From positions 61,403,394 to 61,467,393 of the forward strand of contig JAIOJX010000006.1 in NCBI GenBank assembly GCA_022376925.1: DNA of 64,000 nucleotides, read 5' to 3'. The position numbers and the translations under genes are program-made. The first letter of the stretch is position 1, and the number at the start of each line of letters is the position of its first letter. Below the pieces are notes generated by a model that was given only the letters and a program-made list of their open reading frames with translations, was not told the DNA's origin and searched no databases. This stretch comes from Tragulus kanchil (lineage: Eukaryota; Chordata; Mammalia; Artiodactyla; Tragulidae). Below are positions 33,431-45,182 of the stretch, one piece after another.

Positions 33431-34537
33431 TTACAGTAATTACAGTAGAGTTACAGTAATTGTTTGATCTTTTAGAGGAAAAGATTGTGGATCCCTATCT
33501 TACATGAAAGAAATCACCTACAAAAGACTGCATATTGTATTATTGAATATATATGTTTCAAGAAGACAAAAGAAAACCAATGTTTGCCTTGAGCCTGAGC
33601 AATGGAGACATGGATTGACTATAAATAGCCAGAAGGGAGTCTTCTGGAGGAAAAAAATATCTTAGGATCAGATTATGATGATGGTTGCACAGTTCTATAT
33701 GTTTATTTAAAAAGCAATAGATTGTAATCATAATGCATGAACTTTCATATATAACTTACATTTGACTGAAGCTTTTAAAAACTAACAGTTGAGTAATAGT
33801 TTACAAAAATTATTTGAATCCAAATTACTTAAAATATGCATCTACTGTGATTAAAGTTATTTTATAATTTAATTTCAAAATTTTGATGTAAAATCTCTGC
33901 TTGCTTCTTTCTTTTTATTATTATCATTATTTCTTTTTATTATATTTAAAAGTCATCTAATTAAAACCTTTTTTGTCATGATAAAGGGTATATTTCTCTT
34001 TAATTTTGAAGAAGGCATCATGTTTCCTGTAGGATGTTAAAGAGCATCTTAATTAATATTTTGATGAAAACATTAATAACTGTAGTCACAAGTTGTAAAC
34101 AGCTGATAGAGAAGGGCAAATGGAAAATAAATCAATTAATTAAAAACTTTGACAAGGTTGAACAGCCTAATAAGATTTAAACTGGGATATACTCCAAGTT
34201 CAATTCTTCTTGATAATCCAAACTCACATGGAAGATGGGTATGATATAACATAACAGTAGTACCTGTAAAAGAGAGACTTTAGTTCAGAATAAGTATGAT
34301 ATCAGTTTAGAGCAAGAACTCTGCAAACACGTGATATCTCATTATTTAGAAAAGAGATTAGATGCCCTTCTGGGCAACCAAGAGGAGACCCATTTTCTGT
34401 TATTTAATGATTCTATGTCAGTGAAGGTATCTATCAAAAATCTACAGCTAAAATCCTACTTACTGGTGACTGAATACTTTCACTCTGAAGTTAGTCATTA
34501 TAATGTCAGAGTTCCAATGGAAACCATATAGCTTACA

Positions 34538-34607
34538 AGTAGTTGTAGTGTTAGTCATTCAGTCATGTCTGACTCTTTACAACCTCATGGACTATAGTTT
34601 ACAAGCC
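34538..34607 (-). mobile_element. Bov-tA/BovB tail fragment, copy 2 (duplicate)
   Basis: Same as 33361-33430, carried by duplication J. Confidence 0.8.
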
Positions 34608-35602
34608 TTACAGTAATTACAGTAGAGTTACAGTAATTGTTTGATCTTTTAGAGGAAAAGATTGTGGATCCCTATCTTACATGAAAGAAATCACCTACAA
34701 AAGACTGCATATTGTATTATTGAATATATATGTTTCAAGAAGACAAAAGAAAACCAATGTTTGCCTTGAGCCTGAGCAATGGAGACATGGATTGACTATA
34801 AATAGCCAGAAGGGAGTCTTCTGGAGGAAAAAAATATCTTAGGATCAGATTATGATGATGGTTGCACAGTTCTATATGTTTATTTAAAAAGCAATAGATT
34901 GTAATCATAATGCATGAACTTTCATATATAACTTACATTTGACTGAAGCTTTTAAAAACTAACAGTTGAGTAATAGTTTACAAAAATTATTTGAATCCAA
35001 ATTACTTAAAATATGCATCTACTGTGATTAAAGTTATTTTATAATTTAATTTCAAAATTTTGATGTAAAATCTCTGCTTGCTTCTTTCTTTTTATTATTA
35101 TCATTATTTCTTTTTATTATATTTAAAAGTCATCTAATTAAAACCTTTTTTGTCATGATAAAGGGTATATTTCTCTTTAATTTTGAAGAAGGCATCATGT
35201 TTCCTGTAGGATGTTAAAGAGCATCTTAATTAATATTTTGATGAAAACATTAATAACTGTAGTCACAAGTTGTAAACAGCTGATAGAGAAGGGCAAATGG
35301 AAAATAAATCAATTAATTAAAAACTTTGACAAGGTTGAACAGCCTAATAAGATTTAAACTGGGATATACTCCAAGTTCAATTCTTCTTGATAATCCAAAC
35401 TCACATGGAAGATGGGTATGATATAACATAACAGTAGTACCTGTAAAAGAGAGACTTTTGTTCAGAATAAGTATGATATCAGTTTAGAGCAAGAACTCTG
35501 CAAACACGTGATATCTCATTATTTAGAAAAGAGATTAGATGCCCTTCTGGGCAACCAAGAGGAGACCCATTTTCTGTTATTTAATGATTCTATGTCAGTG
35601 AA

Positions 35603-37549
35603 TGTTATAGTAACTCAAATTTCTGATCATCCAGGTTAAAATTCACAAATTAAAGTTTATTGTTTCTACTTTAAGCTCACAGTAAGATTATTCCTTAGTT
35701 GAGGGGTTTTGTTTATGTATGTAATTAATGTTGGAGGTCTCATTTTCTCTCCGTTTCATAGCTTTCCTAATGTTTTATCTTCACCTATAAACAAGGAAGA
35801 AGAATTGAGAAATCAACAAATAGATCAGTAGGCAGCTGTCTTTCCATTCAGATAAGTCATCCGGAAAAAGGATGGGGCCACTGCCTATCCATGACCAGGG
35901 GAAAGAAGACCAATTTTTCTTCATTACCCATATTTCTCCTAAGGATAAACAATACAGTGGGTGCTGATGATGGTTTAATATATACATATGTGTGTGTGTG
36001 CACTTACCCATATGCAGTAAACTTTCATTATTTGTTGTTGAAGTATTTATGAGGTCATCTACATTCTAAAGTTTATTTACAACTTCAAAGTCAACATGTA
36101 TGATGCTCCCTTGGGTTATTTGTAGGCCTGTACAGAGTCACCTGAAATGTGTATTCTTAGCTGAGATAGAATAACACTCTGTATTCTTGTTCCAGATTTC
36201 ATAATATAAATAAATATCCTTTATGTTTTTTAACATTATTGTGGCTTTTTAAATGAATTCACTCTTTAAAATTAATCTCAGCTAATAGTGCTAAAGTGCT
36301 GTCCATTGCTCCTGAGTGCCTAAGGTTGTGAATGTCTTACAGAGAAAATCTACATACTAGAAAAGTTTATTCAGTCATGAATTATGGTGCTGCTGACTAT
36401 GACTTCAATGCTAACGAGTTAGGAATACGTATTAAATAAGGAATGCTTAATCAGAAACTCCTAAAACAATGGCATACACTGATCAGTTGATAAAATACTG
36501 TGACCAGAAATATGCAGAACCATAACCCTGAATTTTTGTGAGGATGAATGATTGAATATTGTATTCATTAATTCAGTGTTCATAGCAACTTTATAGAATA
36601 GACTACTATGAATAATGAGAAGCAAATATTTGCTGAGTCTGGAATTAATAATACCTATGTTAGAATACTGGTTTTACATGCCAGATAGGTAATTCAGTTT
36701 TTAGAAAATTAGTTACTAATGGCATACCTCTTATTATTTTAGCTCCTTATAAGTATCAGCTTTCTCATCAGGTATGTGGTAAAACTCAAATTAATATAAC
36801 TTTTATACAATATTGAAAATGTTGGGTCCTACAAAGTAAAAGTATTAAGATAAAATTATTTAAACTGTTTTAAAATTTCCTAGAATATAAAAGATTATCA
36901 GAGTACTATTTAGCATATACTTCAGGAAATTATACTTTTAAATGTGTAGGGTCATCTGGATGAAGAGTTATATTTAACAAATGATGTCTGCCAGAAGTAT
37001 TATTATAGGTAGTACTATGCTTGCTTAAAACCAGATATATGAGTGCCTATAGACTTTCATTGTAGATCTATACTTTATACTCTTAATATCACACTCTTGA
37101 TTATTAAGTGTGGAGAGAGTCACAAGTCACTTAGCTCAGGAAATACTTTAAAATAATTTTAATCCAAATGCTTTACAATCGTTAAGCATGAATGGCCTCA
37201 CACTTAAGTATGTTGACAGCTTGGATTTAGGAAGAAGCCATGGGCTAAGGTGTAGCTTCCATACAGTGCACTCAGTGATAAAGTTGACACAAGCTGCATT
37301 TACAGATTAGTGAATGTAAGAAAGAAGACAGTAGATATCCAGAGATCATGGCATATATATCAATTTATTGATTATTTCATTGTAGACTTGCAGGAGTCTG
37401 TGCTTTTGAGGAGAAAACTCCCAAGCAGCTGGGTAGAACTTGTTAGGCTAAATATTAGGAATGTCAAGAGCACACACCAAGGGCAAGGGTTCTGTTGGAG
37501 CTTCTGGGAAGAGTTATTTTTCCAACAAGGGAACCTCAAGGATGGATGT
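35603..37549. other. Unassigned single-copy AT-rich sequence
   Basis: No gene or element recognised on either strand. A short (TG)n run lies at about 35989-36000. The open frames at 35781-36011 and 37310-37558 show no codon pattern or domain I recognise. Confidence 0.5.
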
Positions 37550-37760
37550 GTTGCTTAGTTGCTCAGTTATGTCTGATTCTTTGTGACCCCATGGACTGTA
37601 GGTCTCCAGAGTCCTCTGTCCATGGGATTTCCAAGGCAAGAAGACTGGACTGGGTTGCCATTTCCTTTTTTAGGGGATCTGGATCTTCCCATCCCAGGGA
37701 TTGAGCTCATGTCTCCTGAATTGACAGGTGGATTCTTTACCGTTGAGCACCAGGGATAAG
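37550..37760 (-). mobile_element. Bov-tA SINE
   Basis: Reverse-complement Bov-tA: GTTGCTCAGTTATGTCTGAT, TTTGTGACCCCATGGACTGT, TCCATGGGATTTCCAAGGCA, CCCATCCCAGGGATTGAGCT, ending at GAGCACCAGGG. Confidence 0.88.
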
Positions 37761-38904
37761 TAGGAATTTAACTGTGACACTGATAAAGTTTTAGCTTCAG
37801 GATTTTTTATATGTATGGCTTTCTCTCAGGATCCTGGGAGAGCTCTAGGCAAGGTGTTCTTGTTGTCATACAGTTGTGTAAAACTTAAGCTAAGTAAAAA
37901 ATTTCTGCATATAGGATCACTATATCTTTGTAAGGTCTCTTCCCTTCATCACACCTCCCTTTGTATCCAGTGGTTTAGAGAAGCTACAAGTAATTTTGGA
38001 ACCATGCTAAAGAGATAAATTAGGTACACATTCAGTTAGGACTTAGTGAGATAATTATTTGGCTTTCAGTCACTTCCATGAACTTGTTCTTAGCAGCCAG
38101 ATGTAGGCATGGTTTATTAGAATGCCACCTGCAGGCCAATTCACTTGGAGTTCTGACGAAATAAGTAAAAGACTAGAGATCATATCTGAAATAGGTTTTC
38201 AAAACTTGACAATAATATTAAAATTTGCTTTTTGTTACCAACAATGAGCTGTGAAGATAAATGGTGTAATGCTTTCAAACTATTAGTAATAAAATAAAAC
38301 ATTTCAGTCAAGTCTGCTAGAGGAAAGACTGGATTACTATTATCGAGAGAAAATAATATTACAATATCACTATTCATAATCAAAGAATATGGACAAAGAA
38401 TATTAAACCCAATAATGTTTTAAAATTATGCAGTTGTTATCAGGTAGCAAATTAGTACAAAAATCATTTCATTTGACTCAATTATATCTGTGGTATTTAT
38501 CACTTTTGTGACTTTGTGATTTTTTATTTCTTTCTCAAGCTACATATTCAGTCCCATGCTTTGTAAGACAGGTACAGACTGTCTCCAGAGATTCCTAGAA
38601 ACAAGCTTGACTGGTCAGTGAAACGTTCAGTGAATTCATTCTGAAGGAACTGGCACACACAGGAGCACAGAAAAGGAAGTAAGAGAATTTTTGTTGAAGC
38701 AAGCCAGAAATATGCCTCAGGGAAAATTCAACTTAAGATATTATTCAGACATAATGAGTAGACAATATGTACCCCTCAATTTATTTTATGAGTCTATTTA
38801 ATGAAGAAAACATTATTGCTTTAAATAAGCGTGCATTTATTGATGCATGTCTTATATTTTACTGTCAAATATGAATCTTCCTTCTTGTAGTATGTTGTAT
38901 TGTG
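37761..38904. other. Unassigned single-copy AT-rich sequence
   Basis: Nothing recognised. Confidence 0.5.
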
Positions 38905-39230
38905 TAGAAATGACTGTGATGTCATTGTCCACTGCTAATGTTCTTTTATAATCTTGCCATGCCCTCAAGGATAGAGTATAATTTCCCTCCTCTTAAACAA
39001 GGAAAGATTTGGGACTCACTTCTCATGAACAGAGTGTAGCAAAACAGCCCCTGGGTTGAGTTCTGGCAAGGTTAGAAAAGGTGATACAGATTCTGTTTTA
39101 TTTATAAAGACACTGTGTTGGAGTCCTAAGCCCACCATGGAAGTAGTGAACTGCCCTGAAGCTTCCACTTTATAAGAAAGACAAATTACTCTGTGACTAG
39201 GTAAGAGTAGGTGGTTTACACTATCAATAT
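38905..39230 (+). mobile_element. ERVL/MaLR-like LTR, part 1 of 3
   Basis: CCCTCAAGGATAGAGTATAATTTCCC, GGGACTCACTTCTCATGAAC and GCAAAACAGCCCCTGGG fit the 5' part of an MLT/MST-like LTR. A BovB insertion interrupts it near 39231. It resumes at 41609 and again at 44013. Confidence 0.5.
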
Positions 39231-41482
39231 AATTTCAATTCAGTCCCTCTGTCATGTCCGACTCTTTGCAACCCCATGGACTGCAGTACACAAGACTTCT
39301 CTGTCCTTCACCATCTCCTGGAGCTTGCTCAAGCTCATGTCTATTGACTCAGTGATGCCATCCAACCATCTCGTGCTCTGTCTTCCCCCTCCTTCTGCCT
39401 TCTAACTTTCCCAGCATCACAGTCTTTTCCCTGAGTTGACTCTTCACATCAGGTGACCAAAGGTTTGTAGCTTCAGCTTCAGCATCACTCCTGCCAGTGA
39501 ATATTCAGGGTTGCTTTCCTTTGGAATTGATTGGTTTGGTCTCCTTGTAGTCCATTCTACAACACCACAGTTCAAAGGCATCAGTTCATCAGTGCTCAGC
39601 TTTCTTTATGGTACAACTCTCACATCCATACATGACTACTGGAAAAGTCATGGATTTCACTGTATGGACCTTTGATGACAAAGTGATACCTCTGTTTTTT
39701 AATACACTGACTATGTTTATCATAGCCTTTCTTTCAAGGAGCAAATGTCTTTTAATTTCTTGGCTGCAGTCAGCATCTGGCAGTGATTTTTCAGCCCAAG
39801 AAAGTAGTCTGTCATTGTTCCTATTGCTGTCCCATCTATTTTCCATAAAGTGGTGGGACTAGATGCCATGATCTTTGCTTATTAATGTTGAGTTTTAAGC
39901 CAGCCTTTTCACTTTTGTGTTTCACCTTCAAGAGACTCTTTAGTTTCTCTTCACTTTCTCTCACAAGAGTGGTATCATCTGCGTATCTGAAGTTAGTGAT
40001 ATTTCTCCTGGCATTCTTGATTCCAACTTATGCTTCATCCATACTGGCATTCCACACGATGTACTCTGCATATAAGTTAAATAAGCAGGGTGAAAATATA
40101 CAACCCTGACGTACTCCTTTCCTAATTTGGAACCAGTCCATTGTTCCATGTCTGGTTCTAACTGTTGCTTCATCACCTGCATACAGGTTTCTCAGGAGGC
40201 AGAGAAAATGGTATGATATTCCCATCTCTTCAAGAGCCTTCTACATTTTTTGTGTGATCTACACAAATACTTTAGTGTCATTAATAAAGCAGATGTTTTT
40301 GTGGAATTTACAAGTAGTGAACTGCCCTGAAGCTTCCACTTTATAAGAAAGACAAATTACTCTGTGACTAGGTAAGAGTAGGTGGTTTACACTATCAATA
40401 TAATTTCAATTCAGTCCCTCTGTCATGTCCGACTCTTTGCAACCCCATGGACTGCAGTACACAAGACTTCTCTGTCCTTCACCATCTCCTGGAGCTTGCT
40501 CAAGCTCATGTCTATTGACTCAGTGATGCCATCCAACCATCTCGTGCTCTGTCTTCCCCCTCCTTCTGCCTTCTAACTTTCCCAGCATCACAGTCTTTTC
40601 CCTGAGTTGACTCTTCACATCAGGTGACCAAAGGTTTGTAGCTTCAGCTTCAGCATCACTCCTGCCAGTGAATATTCAGGGTTGCTTTCCTTTGGAATTG
40701 ATTGGTTTGGTCTCCTTGTAGTCCATTCTACAACACCACAGTTCAAAGGCATCAGTTCATCAGTGCTCAGCTTTCTTTATGGTACAACTCTCACATCCAT
40801 ACATGACTACTGGAAAAGTCATGGATTTCACTGTATGGACCTTTGATGACAAAGTGATACCTCTGTTTTTTAATACACTGACTATGTTTATCATAGCCTT
40901 TCTTTCAAGGAGCAAATGTCTTTTAATTTCTTGGCTGCAGTCAGCATCTGGCAGTGATTTTTCAGCCCAAGAAAGTAGTCTGTCATTGTTCCTATTGCTG
41001 TCCCATCTATTTTCCATAAAGTGGTGGGACCAGATGCCATGATCTTTGCTTATTAATGTTGAGTTTTAAGCCAGCCTTTTCACTTTTGTGTTTCACCTTC
41101 AAGAGACTCTTTAGTTTCTCTTCACTTTCTCTCACAAGAGTGGTATCATCTGCGTATCTGAAGTTAGTGATATTTCTCCTGGCATTCTTGATTCCAACTT
41201 ATGCTTCATCCATACTGGCATTCCACACGATGTACTCTGCATATAAGTTAAATAAGCAGGGTGAAAATATACAACCCTGACGTACTCCTTTCCTAATTTG
41301 GAACCAGTCCATTGTTCCATGTCTGGTTCTAACTGTTGCTTCATCACCTGCATACAGGTTTCTCAGGAGGCAGAGAAAATGGTATGATATTCCCATCTCT
41401 TCAAGAGCCTTCTACATTTTTTGTGTGATCTACACAAATACTTTAGTGTCATTAATAAAGCAGATGTTTTTATGGAATTTAC
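39141..41482 (+). repeat. Direct duplication K (offset 1171)
   Basis: Copy 1 is 39141-40311 and copy 2 is 40312-41482. The joint falls within BovB and re-enters the LTR. Differences are two single bases (39861/41032 and 40301/41472). Confidence 0.97.
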
Positions 41483-41608
41483 TTGCATTTTCTATGATCC
41501 AGAAGATGATGGCAATTTGATTTCTAGTTCCTGTGCCTTTTTCTAAATCCAGCTTGTACATCTGGAAATTTTCAGCTCATGCACTGCTGAAACCTAGCTT
41601 GGAGGATT
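39231..41608 (-). mobile_element. BovB LINE, 5'-truncated, with duplication K inside
   Basis: The 3' end (TCAATTCAGTCCCTCTGTCA) starts at 39231. RT-derived minus frames at 39589-39846 (VKSMTFPVVMYGCESCTIKKAEH region) and 40028-40225 (VRQGCIFSPCLFNLYAEYIV) are typical BovB. It ends near GCTTGGAGGATTTTGAAGC at about 41608. The true length is about 1.2 kb once the duplication is removed. Position 40312 to about 40401 repeats LTR flank. Confidence 0.88.
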
Positions 41609-41850
41609 TTGAAGCAATAAATAGAAGCTTAGTTCCTACGACCACAAAGAACTAAACTCTGCTAACAAACCAAATGAGCTTGGAAGTGGATTCTTCCCCA
41701 GGACAGTCACTAGAGGAGACTGCGACCCAGGTGGCAGCTTAAGCATAGCCTGTGACACCATAAAAAGAGCACTCAGCTAAGCCACGTCCAGATTTGTAAT
41801 CCACAGAACTTTTGAAATAATAAATGTGTCTAGTTTTAAACCACTGAAAG
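41609..41850 (+). mobile_element. ERVL/MaLR-like LTR, part 2 of 3
   Basis: AAACCAAATGAGCTTGGAAG, TGGATTCTTCCCCAGGACAG, CTCAGCTAAGCCACGTCCAG and AATAATAAATGTGTCTAG are conserved MLT-like LTR phrases that should lead straight into AAGCCACTAAGTTTTGTGG. That end is found at 44013. Duplicate copy at about 42706-42947. Confidence 0.65.
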
Positions 41851-41944
41851 TGAGAGCATTTTAGTTGCTCCGTTGTGTCCAACTATTTGCCTACCAGGTT
41901 CCTCTGTCCATGGAATTCTCCAAGCAAGAATACTGGAGTGGGAG
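41851..41944 (-). mobile_element. Bov-tA SINE, first half
   Basis: AGTTGCTCCGTTGTGTCCAA, TCCTCTGTCCATGGAATTCT and AGAATACTGGAGTGGG. It is interrupted here; the rest of the SINE is at 43905-44012. A duplicate of this half is at 42948-43041. Confidence 0.85.
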
Positions 41945-43904
41945 AGTAGGGATAATGGCGTCTCCCTCACAAAGGATTTATTCCCAAACGCTCTGTAAGA
42001 AGCATTTCCGCAGTGATCCTGACCCTGCTGCAGGCCACCATCGACCTCCGCCACCGCGGGAGACGTCAGATTACTCAGAGCTGTCGAAGCTTGAAAAGCA
42101 ACAGCAGAGGAAAGAAAAAAACAGAGCCAAAAGGCCATCAGAATCAAGCAAGGAGAGAAGTGCTTCCTGCAAGGAAAATCGCAGCACCAGCAGTGGGCCG
42201 GGGGGAAGTGTACTCAGAGCCAGAGCCACAGGAGGGCCAGGCACAGCTCATTATCATTGGGTAGAACTGAATCTTGAAAAATTCATGAAAGATGTTAGGT
42301 ACCTACACGACTTTAAGGATTTGGAGCTGAATCCTGAAAAGGAAGTTGGAAATAAGAAACTGGGAACCTACACTAAACAAAACAAAACGCCACCAAAGGA
42401 GTGTTACTGTTCCCACTGTGGTTTAATAGAGGAGATGGGTGTTATCAGTGTGGGGAGGGCACTCCACACACAGGGCAGCAAAGAACACTACCCAGGGTTC
42501 CCTCATGTAGCCGTGTTGATCCTCTGAAGCTCAATTTTTGGATTAAATACTTAGTTCCAGATGTTTTTATGGAATTTACTTGCATTTTCTATGATCCAGA
42601 AGATGATGGCAATTTGATTTCTAGTTCCTGTGCCTTTTTCTAAATCCAGCTTGTACATCTGGAAATTTTCAGCTCATGCACTGCTGAAACCTAGCTTGGA
42701 GGATTTTGAAGCAATAAATAGAAGCTTAGTTCCTACGACCACAAAGAACTAAACTCTGCTAACAAACCAAATGAGCTTGGAAGTGGATTCTTCCCCAGGA
42801 CAGTCACTAGAGGAGACTGCGACCCAGGTGGCAGCTTAAGCATAGCCTGTGACACCATAAAAAGAGCACTCAGCTAAGCCACGTCCAGATTTGTAATCCA
42901 CAGAACTTTTGAAATAATAAATGTGTCTAGTTTTAAACCACTGAAAGTGAGAGCATTTTAGTTGCTCCGTTGTGTCCAACTATTTGCCTACCAGGTTCCT
43001 CTGTCCATGGAATTCTCCAAGCAAGAATACTGGAGTGGGAGAGTAGGGATAATGGCGTCTCCCTCACAAAGGATTTATTCCCAAACGCTCTGTAAGAAGC
43101 ATTTCCGCAGTGATCCTGACCCTGCTGCAGGCCACCATCGACCTCCGCCACCGCGGGAGACGTCAGATTACTCAGAGCTGTCGAAGCTTGAAAAGCAACA
43201 GCAGAGGAAAGAAAAAAACAGAGCCAAAAGGCCATCAGAATCAAGCAAGGAGAGAAGTGCTTCCTGAAAGGAAAATCGCAGCACCAGCAGTGGGCCGGGG
43301 GGAAGTGTACTCAGAGCCAGAGCCACAGGAGGGCCAGGCGCAGCTCATTATCATTGGGCAGAACTGAATCTTGAAAAATTCATGAAAGATGTTAGGTACC
43401 TACACGACTTTAAGGATTTGGAGCTGAATCCTGAAAAGGAAGTTGGAAATAAGAAACTGGGAACCTACACTAAACAAAACAAAACGCCACCAAAGGAGTG
43501 TTACTGTTCCCACTGTGGTTTAATAGAGGAGATGGGTGTTATCAGTGTGGGGAGGGCACTCCACACACAGGGCAGCAAAGAACACTACCCAGGGTTCCCT
43601 CATGTAGCCGTGTTGATCCTCTGAAGCTCAGTTTGCTTTTGGAATAGGATGTCCCAGCTTCACTTGTTCGCGAACCCACCTTTCACACTGTTGTGTATTT
43701 CTGTGTCCATGATGGGTCCCAAATGCGTTTACTCTGTCCCTGTTTTTCCCAACACTGGCTAAGCAAGGCTCATGTTCAGGTGTTAAAGAGAACAGTCATC
43801 CATGATAATATATTATGTGAGACCTTTGCATCTTGTAAATTTTCTTCTTTGCTTTTTCTAAAAAGAAATGAACTCCAAAGCTCAAAATATACACACAAAA
43901 GAAT
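41945..43904 (+). pseudogene. Chimeric processed retrocopy: antisense L1 5' UTR exon joined to an unidentified exon
   Basis: Positions 41945-42080 match the plus strand of the L1 5' UTR at 32375-32505 (ATGGCGTCT, GGATTTATTCCCA, CCCTGCTGCAGGCCACC, CCGCCACCGCGGGAGACGTC, ACTCAGAG). Similarity stops at 42080/42081, which corresponds to the splice donor at 32505/32506. Beyond it is A-rich sequence with an open frame to about 42527 (SKLEKQQQRKEKNRAKRPSE near its start; CYCSHCG later). I cannot name the source; it may be coding or UTR. It lies inside a Bov-tA SINE between apparent target-site repeats (AGAATACTGGAGTGGG, about 41929-41944; AGAATCCTGTATTGTG, about 43905-43920). The poly(A) tail is weak (AAAATATACACACAAAA). 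Duplication L repeats most of it; 42555-43041 within this span is duplicated flank. In copy 2 the frame has a TGA at 43267. Confidence 0.65.
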
Positions 43905-44012
43905 CCTGTATTGTGTTACCATTTCCTTATCAAAGGGAATCTTCCAGACCCAGTAATCGAATCCTGAGTCTCCTGAATTTCAGGGAGATTCTTTACCATC
44001 TGAGGTACCATC
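43905..44012 (-). mobile_element. Bov-tA SINE, second half
   Basis: AGAATCCTGTATTGTGTTAC (a diverged repeat of the sequence at the first break), then ACCATTTCCTTATC, TCTTCCAGACCCAGTAATCG and GGGAGATTCTTTACCATCTG. Together with 41851-41944 it makes one complete SINE. Confidence 0.8.
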
Positions 44013-44070
44013 TTAAGTCACAGACTTTATGGTTATTTGTTACATGGTGATAGAACACTAATACAGAAAC
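44013..44070 (+). mobile_element. ERVL/MaLR-like LTR, part 3 of 3
   Basis: TTAAGTCACAGACTTTATGG, TTATTTGTTACATGGTGATA and GAACACTAATACAGAAAC are the standard 3' end of this LTR type, continuing the sequence left at 41850. Confidence 0.7.
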
Positions 44071-44858
44071 CAAAAATGAGGTTAGTTCACAAATCTCATC
44101 CCATGAAGTCCTGAAGAGATATATCAGAAATTTGGATCTAAACAATTACTAATAAGTCTGGATAAAACAGATATAAAACCTAGGAGATCCATGAAATTAA
44201 AAGGAAGTTATGGAAAACACTATTCTGACTTGCAGTTGGAGGAGCAAGTTCCTGTTAGAGGCCACCTTTTCTCAGAATCTTACTTCAGGCAATCCCTTAA
44301 GTCTTTGCCTTTTGACTTCAGTATCAACCTCTTACCTGCTCCTTGTCTCAGATTCTCTTTGTTGCATTTGACCTGAATTTGTTATTTCCCTCCCATCATT
44401 TTCTAACTCATTTTCAACTGTACCTATGAGTTCTCCTTGACTTCCTAGACTCAGGGTTTATTTTTTACTGGATGTAGTGCTGCTGTGTCTTTGTCAACAC
44501 TCAGTCCTATTTTAGGAGCCCAGGTTCTGCCCTCCCAGTCAGGGGACCAGTATAGCTAAGGTGTCTGATTTGATTTTTTCATCTCTTGCTTGATAGAACT
44601 ATCATTTTCTAAGAGAATACATTGTGCTAATATGAGGGGGAAGAAAACGACAGCACTGATTCAGTTAAGCATTGATCTTTGTAGGTGTCCAGACACTTTG
44701 CTATGGGGCCAGAGTCATGGTCAGGATGGAAAGGGTTCCCCCAGGCCTCTTCCAGGCCTTCTTGTAGGCTAATTTTGCTTCAGGTTAAATTGTTCAGACA
44801 CTTTGTGATGGAATCAGTCAGTCACTTTACGATGGAATCAAATAGCTTCTTTAAAAAG
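44071..44858. other. Unassigned, possibly the 5' part of a retrocopy
   Basis: No element recognised. Moderate GC, no long frame. It may belong to the polyadenylated retrocopy whose 3' end is at 45854. Confidence 0.4.
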
Positions 44859-44868
44859 TGAGCAGGTG

Positions 44869-45172
44869 GGTTTCCCTGGTGGTCCAGTGGGTAAGGACAC
44901 CACCTTGCAGTGCAAGGGGCACAGGTTCGATCCCTGGCCTGGGAAGATCCCACCTTCCGCGGAGCGGCTGGACCCATGTGTCCAATTACCGAGCCGGAGC
45001 TCTGGAGCGCATGCACCCAGAGCTGGTGCTCTGCAACAACAGAGGCCACCGCGATGGGAGGCCCACACGGGCCAAAGAACAAAGATGGATGAAAAATAGA
45101 CAAAATTAAAGACCAATAGAAACGGCCCACCCTCCCCCACCCCTCCCAAAATAAATCAAAAAAAAAATAAAA
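44869..45172 (+). mobile_element. tRNA-Glu SINE with target-site duplication
   Basis: Head GTTTCCCTGGTGGTCCAGTG, GGTTCGATCCCTGG box B, full body and an AAATAAA tail. The direct repeat TGAGCAGGTG flanks it at 44859-44868 and 45173-45182. Six overlapping open frames (up to 103 aa) on both strands are SINE artefacts. Confidence 0.93.
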
Positions 45173-45182
45173 TGAGCAGGTG

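Larger units (their letters stand above)
33245..35602 (+). repeat. Direct duplication J (offset 1177)
   Basis: Copy 1 is 33245-34421 and copy 2 is 34422-35602. The joint shares TGAA. One difference noticed (GACTTTAG/GACTTTTG at 34278/35455). Apart from a short Bov-tA fragment no element is recognised in the unit. Confidence 0.97.
41461..43630 (+). repeat. Direct duplication L (offset 1097)
   Basis: Copy 1 is 41461-42557 and copy 2 is 42558-43630. The end of copy 1 (42531-42557) is a garbled form of what follows 43630. Point differences include TGC/TGA at 42170/43267 and GTAG/GCAG at 42260/43357. Confidence 0.95.

Noticed and set aside
42013..42264. Basic Lys/Arg-rich frame as a bZIP-like protein
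   Set aside because: The short KEKNRA-like stretch recalls a bZIP basic region, but no leucine zipper or surrounding family residues follow.
41865..42527. A 220-aa open frame as a host gene
   Set aside because: It starts in a Bov-tA SINE, crosses antisense L1 5' UTR and then the retrocopy exon. The equivalent frame in copy 2 is stopped at 43267.
44869..44960. tRNA gene from box A/box B-like sequence
   Set aside because: It is the tRNA-derived head of a SINE; no complete cloverleaf is visible and the SINE body follows directly.
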